A DNA stretch of 64,000 nt from SHVO01 sp050246995 (GTDB lineage Bacteria; Pseudomonadota; Alphaproteobacteria; Rhodospirillales; Rhodospirillaceae): contig JBFWVA010000004.1 in NCBI GenBank assembly GCA_050246995.1, positions 186,001-250,000 of the forward strand, written 5' to 3'. The notes beneath the pieces are model-generated. The model worked only from the letters and a program-made list of their open reading frames with translations, did not search any database and was not told the DNA's origin. Position numbers and translations under genes: made by a program. Positions 36,123 to 44,856 of the stretch are shown piece by piece (positions within the stretch are counted from its first letter, which is position 1; each line of letters opens with the position of its first letter).

Positions 36123-37136
36123 TCAACCGCCCGGGCTGAACAGGACTTCGGTCACGCGGCGCGCGCCGTCCACGCGCTCCAACTGCACGACGACGTCAAT
36201 GACGCGGGAGACATAGGTCTTCACCTTATCCCATCCCAGGTCGACGCCCGAGGTGAGAGCAAGCAGCGCAATCTGGTCGAGAGCGCCCGCAGGCGTATCG
36301 GCGTGTACCGTGGTCAAGGACCCGGGATGGCCGCTGTTGACCGCGCGCAGGAAGGCAAAGGCTTCCTTGCCGCGCAATTCCCCCAGGAGAATGCGGTCGG
36401 GCCTCAGACGCAGCGCCGCCGCGAGCAGACTATCGGCGTCGACCTTCGCCTCACCGAGTTCACCGCGCACTGCGACAAGACCGACACTATTGGGATGATC
36501 CAACCGCACTTCGGGCGCGTCCTCGATAACGACAAGGCGTTCGCCATGATCGATTTCCTTGACCAGCGCATTCAACAACGTGGTCTTACCGGTGCCGGTC
36601 CCCCCGGAGATGACGATGGTTTTGCGCCGTTTCACCGCTTCCCGTAGAAACGGGATTAAGTCGCCGGCATCAAGAAGCGCGGTGAGTTCCGCGTCGGCGG
36701 CCGCCTGACGCGCCGCATCCGTCCGGTGAGCGGCCTCGAACAACCCATCGCGCCCCAGATCGTTCATGGTCAGGTCCGAGAGCATGTGTTTGCGGACCGC
36801 CATCGCGAGGGATTTGCGCGTCGCCGGCGGCGCAACGATCTGCACGCGCGCGCCGTCCGGCAGCGTGGCCGAGAGCAGCGGCTGCTCGCGGTTGACGCCC
36901 TGGCTGCTGGCCGCCGCGATCTGACGGGCCAGCCGCTGCAGCGCCTGTTCGGTCAAATCGGGAGCAAGCTCGCGCTTCATCCCACCGCCGGCCGTCTCGA
37001 TCCACACTTCACCAGGCTTATTAATCAGGAGATCCGTGACGTCGGGGCGCATCAGCCACGGCGCCAACGGCGCAAGGTAGGCGTTGAGATAGACGTTCCC
37101 CGTCATGGCGGTTGCGCTCATGGCCAGCGAACTCAT
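36123..37136 (-). CDS. virB11: Type IV secretion ATPase VirB11
   Basis: A 337-residue hexameric secretion ATPase. Walker A is GGTGTGKTT (178-186). The Asp box VIEDAPEVRL, LRPDRILLGELRG and GSLTTVHADTPAGALDQIAL follow as in VirB11/TrbB. The N-terminal domain (WLMRPDVTDLLINKPGEVWI) is typical. The gene starts within the end of virB10 (4-bp overlap), so it is the last gene of the operon. It powers pilus assembly and secretion from the cytoplasmic face. Confidence 0.95.
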   Translation of the reverse strand: MSSLAMSATAMTGNVYLNAYLAPLAPWLMRPDVTDLLINKPGEVWIETAGGGMKRELAPDLTEQALQRLARQIAAASSQGVNREQPLLSATLPDGARVQIVAPPATRKSLAMAVRKHMLSDLTMNDLGRDGLFEAAHRTDAARQAAADAELTALLDAGDLIPFLREAVKRRKTIVISGGTGTGKTTLLNALVKEIDHGERLVVIEDAPEVRLDHPNSVGLVAVRGELGEAKVDADSLLAAALRLRPDRILLGELRGKEAFAFLRAVNSGHPGSLTTVHADTPAGALDQIALLALTSGVDLGWDKVKTYVSRVIDVVVQLERVDGARRVTEVLFSPGG

Positions 37137-38203
37137 TGCACCACGTTGGAGAAATCGAGATCGCGGGCGACAAATACCTGCACCGGCGCGCCTTGCGGGA
37201 CGCGGATGGTGACAGGAATATCGATCTGGCGCTGGAGGGCGATCTCGGCCACCCGATTTGCTTGCCCGGGGGACGCGATGATCAGACTGGTGTTGTTGCC
37301 CGAGCCCAGCGCGGCGGGGATCCCCGCATCAACCACCGAAAGAAGGATGGCGGCGCCGAAGCGGCGGAAGAAGTGCGTATCCACCTCACCGTCGAGGCCG
37401 CCGCGGCCCAGGCGGTCGGTGGCGGGTGAACCGATATCGACCGCGACGCCGGCCGGCGTGATCACACGCGACCAAATCACGAACGCGCGCGACTGCCCTT
37501 CGGCGACAGCGCTCTTGTACTGACCGATGAGGGCCGAGCCGCGCGGGATGAGCGTGCGGGCACCGTCGAAACTTTTGACGTCGCGGCTCACCACGCCGCG
37601 CACGGAGCCCGGCAGGTCGGAATCGAGGGCGGTTTCGAGCACGGCGGGAATGATCGTGCCTTGCGCCACGACATGGGTGACATTGGCCAGGCGGTAAGCT
37701 TGCGTGGAATCAGCGGCGGCGCCGGAGATGCGGGCGGCAAACCGTTCATCGGCGGACATTCGATTGTCTTCCCCTGCGGCCGCCGGAGCGGCGGCGGCGG
37801 CTTGCCCCGCAGCGGGCGCGGCTTGCGCGACCTGCACGGGCGCAGTCCCGGCAGCGGCATCATAAATGACGGCCGGCGCGCGCAGATTGGCGTCGTACGG
37901 ATCGGGCGCGGCAACGACCGGCGGCTGCGGGGCTTGAACAACCGCCTGAACAGGTTCCGGCGCGGGCGGCGGCGGCGGCGCGAGTTCGATCGGCGGCGCA
38001 GCCACCGGCGCGGGCGTCGCGGCCTCGGCGACCTGATCGCGGCCCTTGGACAAACCGCTGAACACCGTCACACCCAGGACAACGGCGCCGACAAGGCCCA
38101 GGGGCATTACCCACGGGTTCTCGGCGCGCGGCACGCGCGGGATGACTTTTGCAGCTCTTGCGAAAACTTCGCTCACTTCGGACGGGTCCGGTTTCTTTTT
38201 CAT
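37133..38203 (-). CDS. virB10: Type IV secretion core protein VirB10
   Basis: A 356-residue protein (start MKKKPDPSEVSEVFARAAKV). One inner-membrane helix (WVMPLGLVGAVVLGVTVFSG) precedes a long Pro/Ala/Gln-rich periplasmic stretch with a PPPPPP run. The conserved TrbI/VirB10 domain runs from VVAQGTIIPAVLETALDSDL through RTLIPRGSALIGQY to the C-terminal FVARDLDFSNVV. It spans both membranes with VirB9. Overlaps of 4 bp occur at both ends. Confidence 0.95.
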   Translation of the reverse strand: MKKKPDPSEVSEVFARAAKVIPRVPRAENPWVMPLGLVGAVVLGVTVFSGLSKGRDQVAEAATPAPVAAPPIELAPPPPPAPEPVQAVVQAPQPPVVAAPDPYDANLRAPAVIYDAAAGTAPVQVAQAAPAAGQAAAAAPAAAGEDNRMSADERFAARISGAAADSTQAYRLANVTHVVAQGTIIPAVLETALDSDLPGSVRGVVSRDVKSFDGARTLIPRGSALIGQYKSAVAEGQSRAFVIWSRVITPAGVAVDIGSPATDRLGRGGLDGEVDTHFFRRFGAAILLSVVDAGIPAALGSGNNTSLIIASPGQANRVAEIALQRQIDIPVTIRVPQGAPVQVFVARDLDFSNVVQ

Positions 38204-38973
38204 TGGCGGCTCCACCAGGATTTCTTAGGCCGTTCCTTGAGGGTGCTGGGTTCCGGCGCGGGATATGCGTCGTTGAAAATTGTCGTCACTTCGGTTCCGC
38301 GGCGCAGGACGAAGGATTTGGCGATGCGATCGACCACGACCAGCCCATCACGCTGGCGCGCGTTGATGACCGCTTCCTGTCCATCAGGGTCGACGGCATA
38401 AATCGCGGGCATGTCTTCCTGCATCTTGAAGTCGAAATAGGTTTGCTCGCCGTCGTCGAATACCCGCACCGGGAGGGTATGGATCGAGCCCGTGTAGCTG
38501 TAAGCGACGTTGCGTTCCTTGGGCTTCTCCGGCTCCGGCGGCGGCGGCGGAGCAACGACAGCGAAAGCCGGGGCGGGATATACAAAGCGGACGCTGACCA
38601 ATGGAACCTGCTTGCGCGATTTCTGTTGGCTGGAAAGCTGGAAGTAATAGCTGCGCAGATTCGTGAGCACGGTCATGTTGGTCTCGGGACTATCTGACAT
38701 CGGCTTGAGGAAGAAAATGTTTCCGCGCCGGTTCGGCGTGACCTGCCAGGACATCGAATCGCCGATAGCGATGCTTTCGATGCGCTCGGCCGATCCCAGT
38801 TCGACGGACATCTGATAGCCAAGCGTCGCCTTGAGTTCGACCACTTGTTCGGGATCGTAATCCACGATGTGGATGCGGGAATCGCCGGGGCCCGGGCGCG
38901 GCGTGACCGCATCGGCTGGGACAGCGGCAAAAAGCAAAACGAAAGCAAGGATCGCTGGCAAAGGACGTTTCAT
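38200..38973 (-). CDS. virB9: Type IV secretion core protein VirB9
   Basis: A 257-residue protein with a signal peptide (PAILAFVLLFAAVPADAV). VirB9/TrbG/CagX features are VELKATLGYQMSVELGSAER, IAIGDSMSWQVTPNRRGNIF and, after a Pro-rich hinge (APPPPPEPEKP), AIYAVDPDGQEAVINARQRD. With VirB10 it forms the outer-membrane core ring; VirB7, normally its lipoprotein partner, is not seen nearby. The start at 38973 sits in a 4-bp overlap with virB6. Confidence 0.93.
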   Translation of the reverse strand: MKRPLPAILAFVLLFAAVPADAVTPRPGPGDSRIHIVDYDPEQVVELKATLGYQMSVELGSAERIESIAIGDSMSWQVTPNRRGNIFFLKPMSDSPETNMTVLTNLRSYYFQLSSQQKSRKQVPLVSVRFVYPAPAFAVVAPPPPPEPEKPKERNVAYSYTGSIHTLPVRVFDDGEQTYFDFKMQEDMPAIYAVDPDGQEAVINARQRDGLVVVDRIAKSFVLRRGTEVTTIFNDAYPAPEPSTLKERPKKSWWSRQ

Positions 38974-40118
38974 TTGGCAACTCCCGCGCGGCGCGGCGTG
39001 AAGGAAGCGGGGCGATACGCGTCTCCCAAACGGGGGGCGCTGGCAACCACCGTCGAGGCGGCTGCAACCCGGACAACGGCAGGCGCATTGCCGGCCGCAG
39101 AGACGGCGCGTGCCGCCGATTGAGCGCTGTCGCGTTGAAGATCGAAGGCAAGACGCTCGGCGCGCGTCGGCGTGGGCCCGATCGAGGCCGCGCCGGCGCC
39201 TACGGCGGTGGCGCGCAGCGGCGCGGGCGCGCGCCCCTGGGACGGCAAGCGGAAACCAAACGCCATCACACAGGCGCCGAGGACGAGCGCGCCCTGACCA
39301 AAGGCGAATACAAAGATCAGCGATGCGAGGCTCGTGGCCGTCTGGGGATCGATCTCGTCGGCGCGCTGCCGGGCCGCGATCTCGAGCCAAGGTTGGATGA
39401 CGGCCAGCATCAAGACAATGAGCAGCCATCCGACCATTTGGATGAGTGCGGCGGCGGTGAGCGCCCTCACCCACCCGACAAAAAGCCCCCGCGCGGCGCG
39501 AATGAGAAATAGGGCAATGAAAACGGGCCCGATCGCCGTGAGCACGCCGATGGCGAGCATCGCGGCCGAGATCACGCCGGCGCTCATCACGAACAGCACC
39601 GTCGTCGCGGTGGTAATCGACTGCGCCGCCGAAGCTTCAGCGCTGGAATAGGTGCGGGCCGCGGGGCCGGCCTTTTTCCCGAGCGATTCGGCGATCCGGC
39701 CGAGTTCGTCATAGGTGATCTGCAGGCCGTCGACCGGCGCGGACGCAAGCGACGCGCGCTTATCTTGCAGCGGCGCGGACACGACCGCGGCGATTTCCTT
39801 CGGCACCCGGCCGGCGACATCGAACACAAGAGTCTGAAAGTTCGCCCAGTTCGTGACCAGCGCGAGAATCGCGCCGACCTTTAACGCCATCACCGGCGCA
39901 TCGGAAAGGCGTATATCGCCGCGCGCGAACAGCATGCGGTAGCCGACAATGGCAACATAGATGGTGAGCAGCGCCGTGAGCGCGGTCTGGAAAATGCCCG
40001 AGCCGGAGGTCAGCGCCGAATACCCAACCTCGGCGTAATTGCGGGTTTCACAATCCACGGCGGCGAGAACGCCGCGGATCACGCCGTCGTCGACCAGGGC
40101 GCGACAGGCGGCGGTCAT
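38970..40118 (-). CDS. virB6: Type IV secretion membrane protein VirB6
   Basis: A 382-residue polytopic inner-membrane protein (TrbL/VirB6). At least five hydrophobic segments are visible: ALTALLTIYVAIVGYRMLFA, VMALKVGAILALVTNWANFQ, AAMLAIGVLTAIGPVFIALF, ALIQMVGWLLIVLMLAVIQP and ASLIFVFAFGQGALVLGACV. A polar Ala/Pro-rich tail follows. VirB6 forms part of the substrate channel in the inner membrane. ATG 40118 overlaps the virB4 stop; a longer in-frame reading upstream is only virB4 out of frame. Confidence 0.92.
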   Translation of the reverse strand: MTAACRALVDDGVIRGVLAAVDCETRNYAEVGYSALTSGSGIFQTALTALLTIYVAIVGYRMLFARGDIRLSDAPVMALKVGAILALVTNWANFQTLVFDVAGRVPKEIAAVVSAPLQDKRASLASAPVDGLQITYDELGRIAESLGKKAGPAARTYSSAEASAAQSITTATTVLFVMSAGVISAAMLAIGVLTAIGPVFIALFLIRAARGLFVGWVRALTAAALIQMVGWLLIVLMLAVIQPWLEIAARQRADEIDPQTATSLASLIFVFAFGQGALVLGACVMAFGFRLPSQGRAPAPLRATAVGAGAASIGPTPTRAERLAFDLQRDSAQSAARAVSAAGNAPAVVRVAAASTVVASAPRLGDAYRPASFTPRRAGVAK

Positions 40119-42499
40119 GCCGCGCTCCTGCCTTCGATAAAGTGCATGAGCCAGGCCTCCGGCGCATTGCCCACCTGTTCCCGCAACGCATCGAGGCGGC
40201 GCACGGTGCGTTCGGTGCCCGCCAACACGGCGAGTTCGCCCTTGAAGCCGGAAAGATCCAGCTTCGCGACGACGCTGTGGTCGCCGCGTTTGACGAGGAA
40301 ACAGCGCGACGTGTCGGGCAAGGTGCGCACGACGTCGAATTCGTGCTCGGTGAGACCGAAGCCATCGACGTAGTCGCGCGCCTTCGCGCGTGCGTTGGGG
40401 AAGAACACCTGGGTGGCGGCCTGTTCGATGATCGCCGAAGCGATCCGGCTGTCCAAAGCGTCGGACGCGCTCTGCGTACAAAATCCAACCACGCCGTTGC
40501 GCTTACGGATTGTCTTTTCCCAGTCCTTGATGCGGCGTACGAAGACAGGATCGTCCAGGGCTTTCCAGCCCTCGTCGACCACGATAATGGCGGGGTTGCC
40601 GTCCAGGCGCTGTTCAACGCGGTGGAACAGATACATCATCGCAGGCGTGCGCACGATCGGACTGTCAAGCAGGCGCGTCATATCGAATCCGAGGATACGC
40701 GCGTCGACATCGAGATGGTCCGCGGCATTGTCGAATAACCAGGCATGATCTCCGCCGTCGCACCATGCGGACAGGCGCGCGGAAAGATCGCCGCTGGTCG
40801 GACGGCGCGCACCGCGGAACAGCTCACGCAGGTAACGCAGGCGGCGGTGTGCAATCGGCTGGGCGTAGTTGGCATCGACCGCATCGGCGATCATGGCGCG
40901 ATCTTCGGCATCCAATTCGCCGCCTTCGGCCGTGAGGAGTTGGGCAATCCAATCAACGAGGAACGCGCGGTTCTGCGGGCTTTCCGGCAGAGCCAGCGGG
41001 TTGAACCCGGTTGGTTCGCCGGGCGAAAGCACGTCGTAGCGCCCGCGTGCGGCGCGGATAAAGGGCTCGGCGCCGCGGTCCTTGTCAAAATACACGATGC
41101 GCGGCTTGAGACGTTCGGCCTGCGCGAGCAGAAACGTGAGCAGCACCGTCTTACCGGAGCCGGAAGGCCCGATGACCGTGAAGTTGCCCAAGTCGCCATT
41201 GTGGAAATTGAAATGGTATGGACCGTAGGCCGTGGTCTCGAGCACCGCGATGGCCGGCCCCCAGTGGTTGTCTTTTTCCTGGCCGGTCGGATGATTATGG
41301 AAGCTCGCGAGCCCCGCGAAATTGCTGGCCGAGATCAGCGCCGACCGCGCGATATATTTCATGTTCCCGGGGAACTGCGCCCAGAACCCGGGTTCGAGGT
41401 TCACTTCCTCGCGCACGGCAATGGCCCCGACTTCCGCGAGCGCGCCCTGAACGTCGGCGACGCCGGCATCGAGTTGCTCCAGCGTCTCTGCCCGGGCCAT
41501 AATGGTGAGATGATGTTCGCCGTAGGATTGCCTTCCGGCCCCAACGTCGTCGCGCGCTTGGGCAAGCTCGTTGCGCAGCGAATAGGCGTCATCGTCGGCG
41601 GCGCGCAGCCGGCGCATGGCAAGGCCCATGCGGTCCAGCGCCGCCTGACGGTCGACGAACGCGAAACTTTCGGTCAGCACGAGTTCCATGGGAAGGCGCA
41701 AGACGCCGTCCAGGAGGCCGGGCGCGGTGCGCGCTGGATAATCTTTCAATGAAACGATCGCGCCGAAGCTGGACGGGCCCGCACCGCCCTTCATCTCGAT
41801 CGCATCCATTCCGAAGCTGATTCGCCGCGTCGCGATGGCTTCGCTGAGGTCCCCGGTCGGGGCCAGCGTCGGACGCAACTCGCCGTTCAGCAGCACGCCG
41901 AGAAATTCCGCCGGCTCGGAGCGGAGCACGCCGCCGGGGCCGTCGTACAGGGTCAGCGGACGCACGCCGTACGGCGTCAGCGCCGCGACGAAGGCATCGC
42001 GAATGGCGTAGAGATGACGAACGTCACGATCCAGGTCGGCTTGGCGCAGCCGAGAACCCTTCATCATTTTTTGAAGGAAACCGGCGCCGCCCTGGAGCGG
42101 ACGCAAGACCAGAGAAAGGAAGATGTCGTTGACGTAAAGGTTGCGCGCGGCGAGCTGATCGCGCCATTGGGAATCGATGCGCGCACAAAACGCGTCTTCG
42201 GGCGCGGGCGGGAATGAAGGCGTCACGCGCCGGCGCACGACGTGGTGATAAATGCTGAGCCGCGAGCTGGCCGCGCCGCGCAAAACCGTTTCGCGAATTG
42301 CTTTGCGGTAGTTGAGCTCCTCGTCCGGCGCCGTCTCGAAGGGGAACCCCGCGAGATGGAGCGTTTGAACGAGATTGCCGTCTCGCGTACGCAAGGTGGC
42401 CGCATCGACATGGCCCACATAGGGCAGCCGGCTTCCCACCGACACCTCTCGGGGAGCAAGGACGGTCGCCGCGCCGGTCGTGAAAATCTTCCCGCTCAT
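40115..42499 (-). CDS. virB4: Type IV secretion ATPase VirB4
   Basis: A 794-residue CagE/TrbE/VirB family ATPase. The N-terminal domain (SSRLSIYHHVVRRRVTPSFP, PLTLYDGPGG) is followed by the motor with Walker A IGPSGSGKTVLLTF (around residue 445) and Walker B AIIVVDEGWKAL, then VVGFCTQSASDALDS. It energises pilin extraction and assembly at the inner membrane. Four-base overlaps tie it to virB3 and virB6. Confidence 0.96.
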   Translation of the reverse strand: MSGKIFTTGAATVLAPREVSVGSRLPYVGHVDAATLRTRDGNLVQTLHLAGFPFETAPDEELNYRKAIRETVLRGAASSRLSIYHHVVRRRVTPSFPPAPEDAFCARIDSQWRDQLAARNLYVNDIFLSLVLRPLQGGAGFLQKMMKGSRLRQADLDRDVRHLYAIRDAFVAALTPYGVRPLTLYDGPGGVLRSEPAEFLGVLLNGELRPTLAPTGDLSEAIATRRISFGMDAIEMKGGAGPSSFGAIVSLKDYPARTAPGLLDGVLRLPMELVLTESFAFVDRQAALDRMGLAMRRLRAADDDAYSLRNELAQARDDVGAGRQSYGEHHLTIMARAETLEQLDAGVADVQGALAEVGAIAVREEVNLEPGFWAQFPGNMKYIARSALISASNFAGLASFHNHPTGQEKDNHWGPAIAVLETTAYGPYHFNFHNGDLGNFTVIGPSGSGKTVLLTFLLAQAERLKPRIVYFDKDRGAEPFIRAARGRYDVLSPGEPTGFNPLALPESPQNRAFLVDWIAQLLTAEGGELDAEDRAMIADAVDANYAQPIAHRRLRYLRELFRGARRPTSGDLSARLSAWCDGGDHAWLFDNAADHLDVDARILGFDMTRLLDSPIVRTPAMMYLFHRVEQRLDGNPAIIVVDEGWKALDDPVFVRRIKDWEKTIRKRNGVVGFCTQSASDALDSRIASAIIEQAATQVFFPNARAKARDYVDGFGLTEHEFDVVRTLPDTSRCFLVKRGDHSVVAKLDLSGFKGELAVLAGTERTVRRLDALREQVGNAPEAWLMHFIEGRSAA

Positions 42500-42780
42500 G
42501 GCCTATACGAATTTCCGCCCCAAAAACCGAAATTGCGCACACGAGGACAGGTGCGCAACTTGGTGATCCACAGATCGAAGAAACGCGGTTCACGCAGGCA
42601 TCCGACATACCCGACTGCATGCAAAAGGACCGCGATCAATAGCGACCAGAACGAGCCAGTAATCAGAAACGCCTCGACGGTGACAATCAGATTGAAAACG
42701 GCGAATGCGTAGGTGACCCCGCCGATCATCTGAGGTCGCGTCAGTGCCGCAAAGACGGGGTCTGCAGCGAGGCGGCTCAT
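42496..42780 (-). CDS. virB3: Type IV secretion protein VirB3
   Basis: A 94-residue protein with the VirB3 signature PVFAALTRPQMIGGVTYAFA and two close membrane helices (FNLIVTVEAFLIT; LLIAVLLHAVGYVG). The tail REPRFFDLWITKLRTCP is typical. It assists VirB4 in pilus assembly. Confidence 0.92.
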   Translation of the reverse strand: MSRLAADPVFAALTRPQMIGGVTYAFAVFNLIVTVEAFLITGSFWSLLIAVLLHAVGYVGCLREPRFFDLWITKLRTCPRVRNFGFWGGNSYRP

Positions 42781-42783
42781 GGC

Positions 42784-43095
42784 CTAGTGAAGCCCCTGCG
42801 CGAGTTGCCGGATACCGGCGACGATCGACACCGCGCCGAAAATGATGAAAGCACCGACGACGACCATGAGGCCGCGGCGCCACTCCAAGCGGCCGGTCAA
42901 CATCATGTAGCCGACGACCGCCACCGCGATGACCGCGGCAGACGTCGCGAGATTGCCGAGCAGCGTGCCCTGGACCCACTGCAGTGCGGCAAGGAGCGGT
43001 GAAGACCCTTGCGGGTCGGCGCCAACCTGGGCGAATGCAGGCGACGCAAGCGCGGCGAAGATGGACGCCAGAAGCGGTAAACGTATCCGTCTCAT
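42784..43095 (-). CDS. virB2: Type IV secretion pilin VirB2
   Basis: A 103-residue prepilin. I chose ATG 43095 because the signal sequence MRRIRLPLLASIFAALASPA follows it directly; an upstream in-frame start would add an unlikely basic leader. Two hydrophobic helices (LATSAAVIAVAVVGYMMLTG and GLMVVVGAFIIFGAVSIVAG) flank the basic loop RLEWRRG, the VirB2/TrbC layout. It would be the major pilus subunit and is the first gene of the operon. Confidence 0.9.
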   Translation of the reverse strand: MRRIRLPLLASIFAALASPAFAQVGADPQGSSPLLAALQWVQGTLLGNLATSAAVIAVAVVGYMMLTGRLEWRRGLMVVVGAFIIFGAVSIVAGIRQLAQGLH

Positions 43096-43771
43096 TGTGT
43101 AGAGCCCCGAGAAGGAGTTTATGTTTGCGAGCGCCCCGCGATGAGCCGCACACACGGCGTACTCTCGACAAAGGCGCCTCACGCGCAGGCAAACTGCCAG
43201 GAATGGCCGAAGTTTGTCGGTGAACATTTCATGACAAAAAAAAATCGTATGCTGCGACATTGGGTTCTTTCCAAGACGTGCAGCGAAGCCAAGTTTCGTC
43301 GGTCAATCCAGCGGCGTGTCACCGGCCGCCGGAGCGATTTAGGCAGCAGCGATGGGGCTCGCCGCATTTCGCGGCCGTTCTCTCCAAGTCACGGACGCGG
43401 CCAACTTTTTTCCATTCACCAATCCATATGTCAGCCTGAAGAACGCGCCGATCCATTCGCCTCACCGATCATAGTCACTAAAACATCACAAAAATTGTCG
43501 TGACCAAGACGCGCAAAATTGAAATAGGATGACTCCTGTATTGGCCGCACCGTTCCCGCCAGCGCATGCAAAGTTGGATCGCCGAAACGCCGCCGCTTCA
43601 CGGACGGATCGACGGCCCGGAAACGAGGTTTGCCTATTCGCGGGTTCCCACCAATCGAGTGATGGGGAATCGTCAGCAACCGCCTCACGAACACTCATGC
43701 ATCCTCGGCGCGACGCGCCAAGGATGGCCAAACAAAAGGATTCAAGAGTGAGCGCTTAACGCGGTTGGGGT
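43096..43771. other. Gap upstream of virB2, with a Pho-box-like pair
   Basis: About 675 bp without a supportable gene. On the minus strand TGTCAT (43236-43231), five bases and GTTCAC (43225-43220) make an 11-bp-phased pair much like the 31377 site, about 125 bp before virB2. Another phased pair AGTCAC/CATCAC lies on the plus strand near 43465-43482 with no obvious target. Short open frames here have poor starts and atypical composition. Confidence 0.45.
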
Positions 43772-44008
43772 TTAGCCGCGGCGCCGCCCGCCGGAGCGCG
43801 CGGCCACCGGGGTCGGAGCGACCGGCTGATCGACGGTGGAGTTCGACTGCTTACGAGCCGTGAGTTCTTCCGTGAGCGCGACCGCGCGGCGCGAGTCCAT
43901 TGCCGCGAGGATCGGGCCTACTTTGGCGTCTTTGATTTTCTGAACGACGCCGACCAGGATCGGCATTTCGAGCGTATCAACGATCTTCGCGCTTTCGCCG
44001 GCGATGAC
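43772..44008 (-). pseudogene. Truncated copy of the motE C-terminus
   Basis: The frame IVDTLEMPILVGVVQKIKDA, then KVGPILAAMDSRRAVALTEE, is nearly identical to the last third of the motE-like protein at 44857-45765 (DTLEMPILVGVVQKMKDAKV). DNA similarity is also high and continues past the stop. There is no coiled coil, membrane helix or plausible upstream start, and upstream sequence loses homology near 44008. It is a partial duplication that brackets the CheY-like gene with the intact copy. Confidence 0.75.
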
Positions 44009-44041
44009 GCAGAAGGCGGATAGCGGGTGAGAGTGTGCCGG

Positions 44042-44419
44042 TTACGCCGCGACCGCCGGGTTCAGGAGCTCCTTCAAAGCCGCGTCGACCTGTTCGGGCG
44101 AATAGGGTTTGCGGATACATCCTGCGCCGTCGACGAATTTCTCGCGCACGCTGCGGATCAGTTGATGACCGGTGGTGTAGAGGATGCGCAGGCTCGGCCG
44201 CAGCTTCGCCGCCTCGGTGGCGACATCACAGCCGCCATGGACGTGTTCCTTCAGATAGATGTCGGTGAAAAGCACATCGATGTGCTGGGGCGAGCGCAGG
44301 ATCTCAAGCGCGCCCTCCACGTCACCCGCCGTCAACGTCTCATAGCCGAACTCGTTGAGCGAGAACTCGGTGAGGCCCCGCATTGCGACGTCGTCCTCAA
44401 CTATCAAGATCACAGTCAT
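44042..44419 (-). CDS. Single-domain CheY-like response regulator
   Basis: A 125-residue receiver (start MTVILIVEDDVAMRGLTEFS behind GGAGAG). Acidic pair ED, phospho-acceptor Asp in VLFTDIYLKEH, Thr in ILYTTGHQ and Lys in CIRKPYSP are all present, so it should be phosphorylated. There is no output domain. Its place in a motility cluster suggests a role in motor control or a phosphorelay, but the kinase is not in the window. Confidence 0.85.
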   Translation of the reverse strand: MTVILIVEDDVAMRGLTEFSLNEFGYETLTAGDVEGALEILRSPQHIDVLFTDIYLKEHVHGGCDVATEAAKLRPSLRILYTTGHQLIRSVREKFVDGAGCIRKPYSPEQVDAALKELLNPAVAA

Positions 44420-44856
44420 GAAAGTCTCTCCGCTTTTGAGCGCCTTCGAACCCATCAACGCCAGGGCGGCTTTACGAAAAAGCGGCAGGAATGCGGCAAG
44501 CCCTTCATTTCAAACATTCTTTCGCGGCGCACGCATCTTTTTTCCACAGCCCGCGTTCAACAGGTGAATCCGCGTGCGTATGTTTTGATGGTGAAGCCGT
44601 GTTCGAAACTTTGATCCAAGCCGCCGCTATATTCAGCGTCTGCCTTAGCCTCTTCGTTTGCTCCGCCTACCTGCCATCGTCGATCCGCCTCTGACAGGGC
44701 GGCTTTCGCGCACGCCACCGTTGCGCTCACTTAAACGCGTGCAAGGCGCAGTAAGTTCCCGCGCGCGGAGCAAAGCATGGCTGAAAAGCGGGCCTTCGCC
44801 CGCAGGTCAAACAACACCAATAAAAAGAAGCGGAGTCTAAAAGCCCTACAGCCGCT
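44420..44856. other. Gap between CheY-like and motE genes
   Basis: About 440 bp without a supportable gene. It holds the CheY-like gene's promoter region. No repeat or strong regulatory motif was recognised. Confidence 0.5.

Noticed and set aside
38974..39474. Long N-terminal extension of VirB9
   Set aside because: It is the virB6 sequence read out of frame; the signal peptide starts at 38973.
43465..43490. Plus-strand Pho-box-like pair AGTCAC/CATCAC
   Set aside because: No plausible plus-strand gene follows, and the third unit is out of phase. Kept only as a remark in the gap entry.
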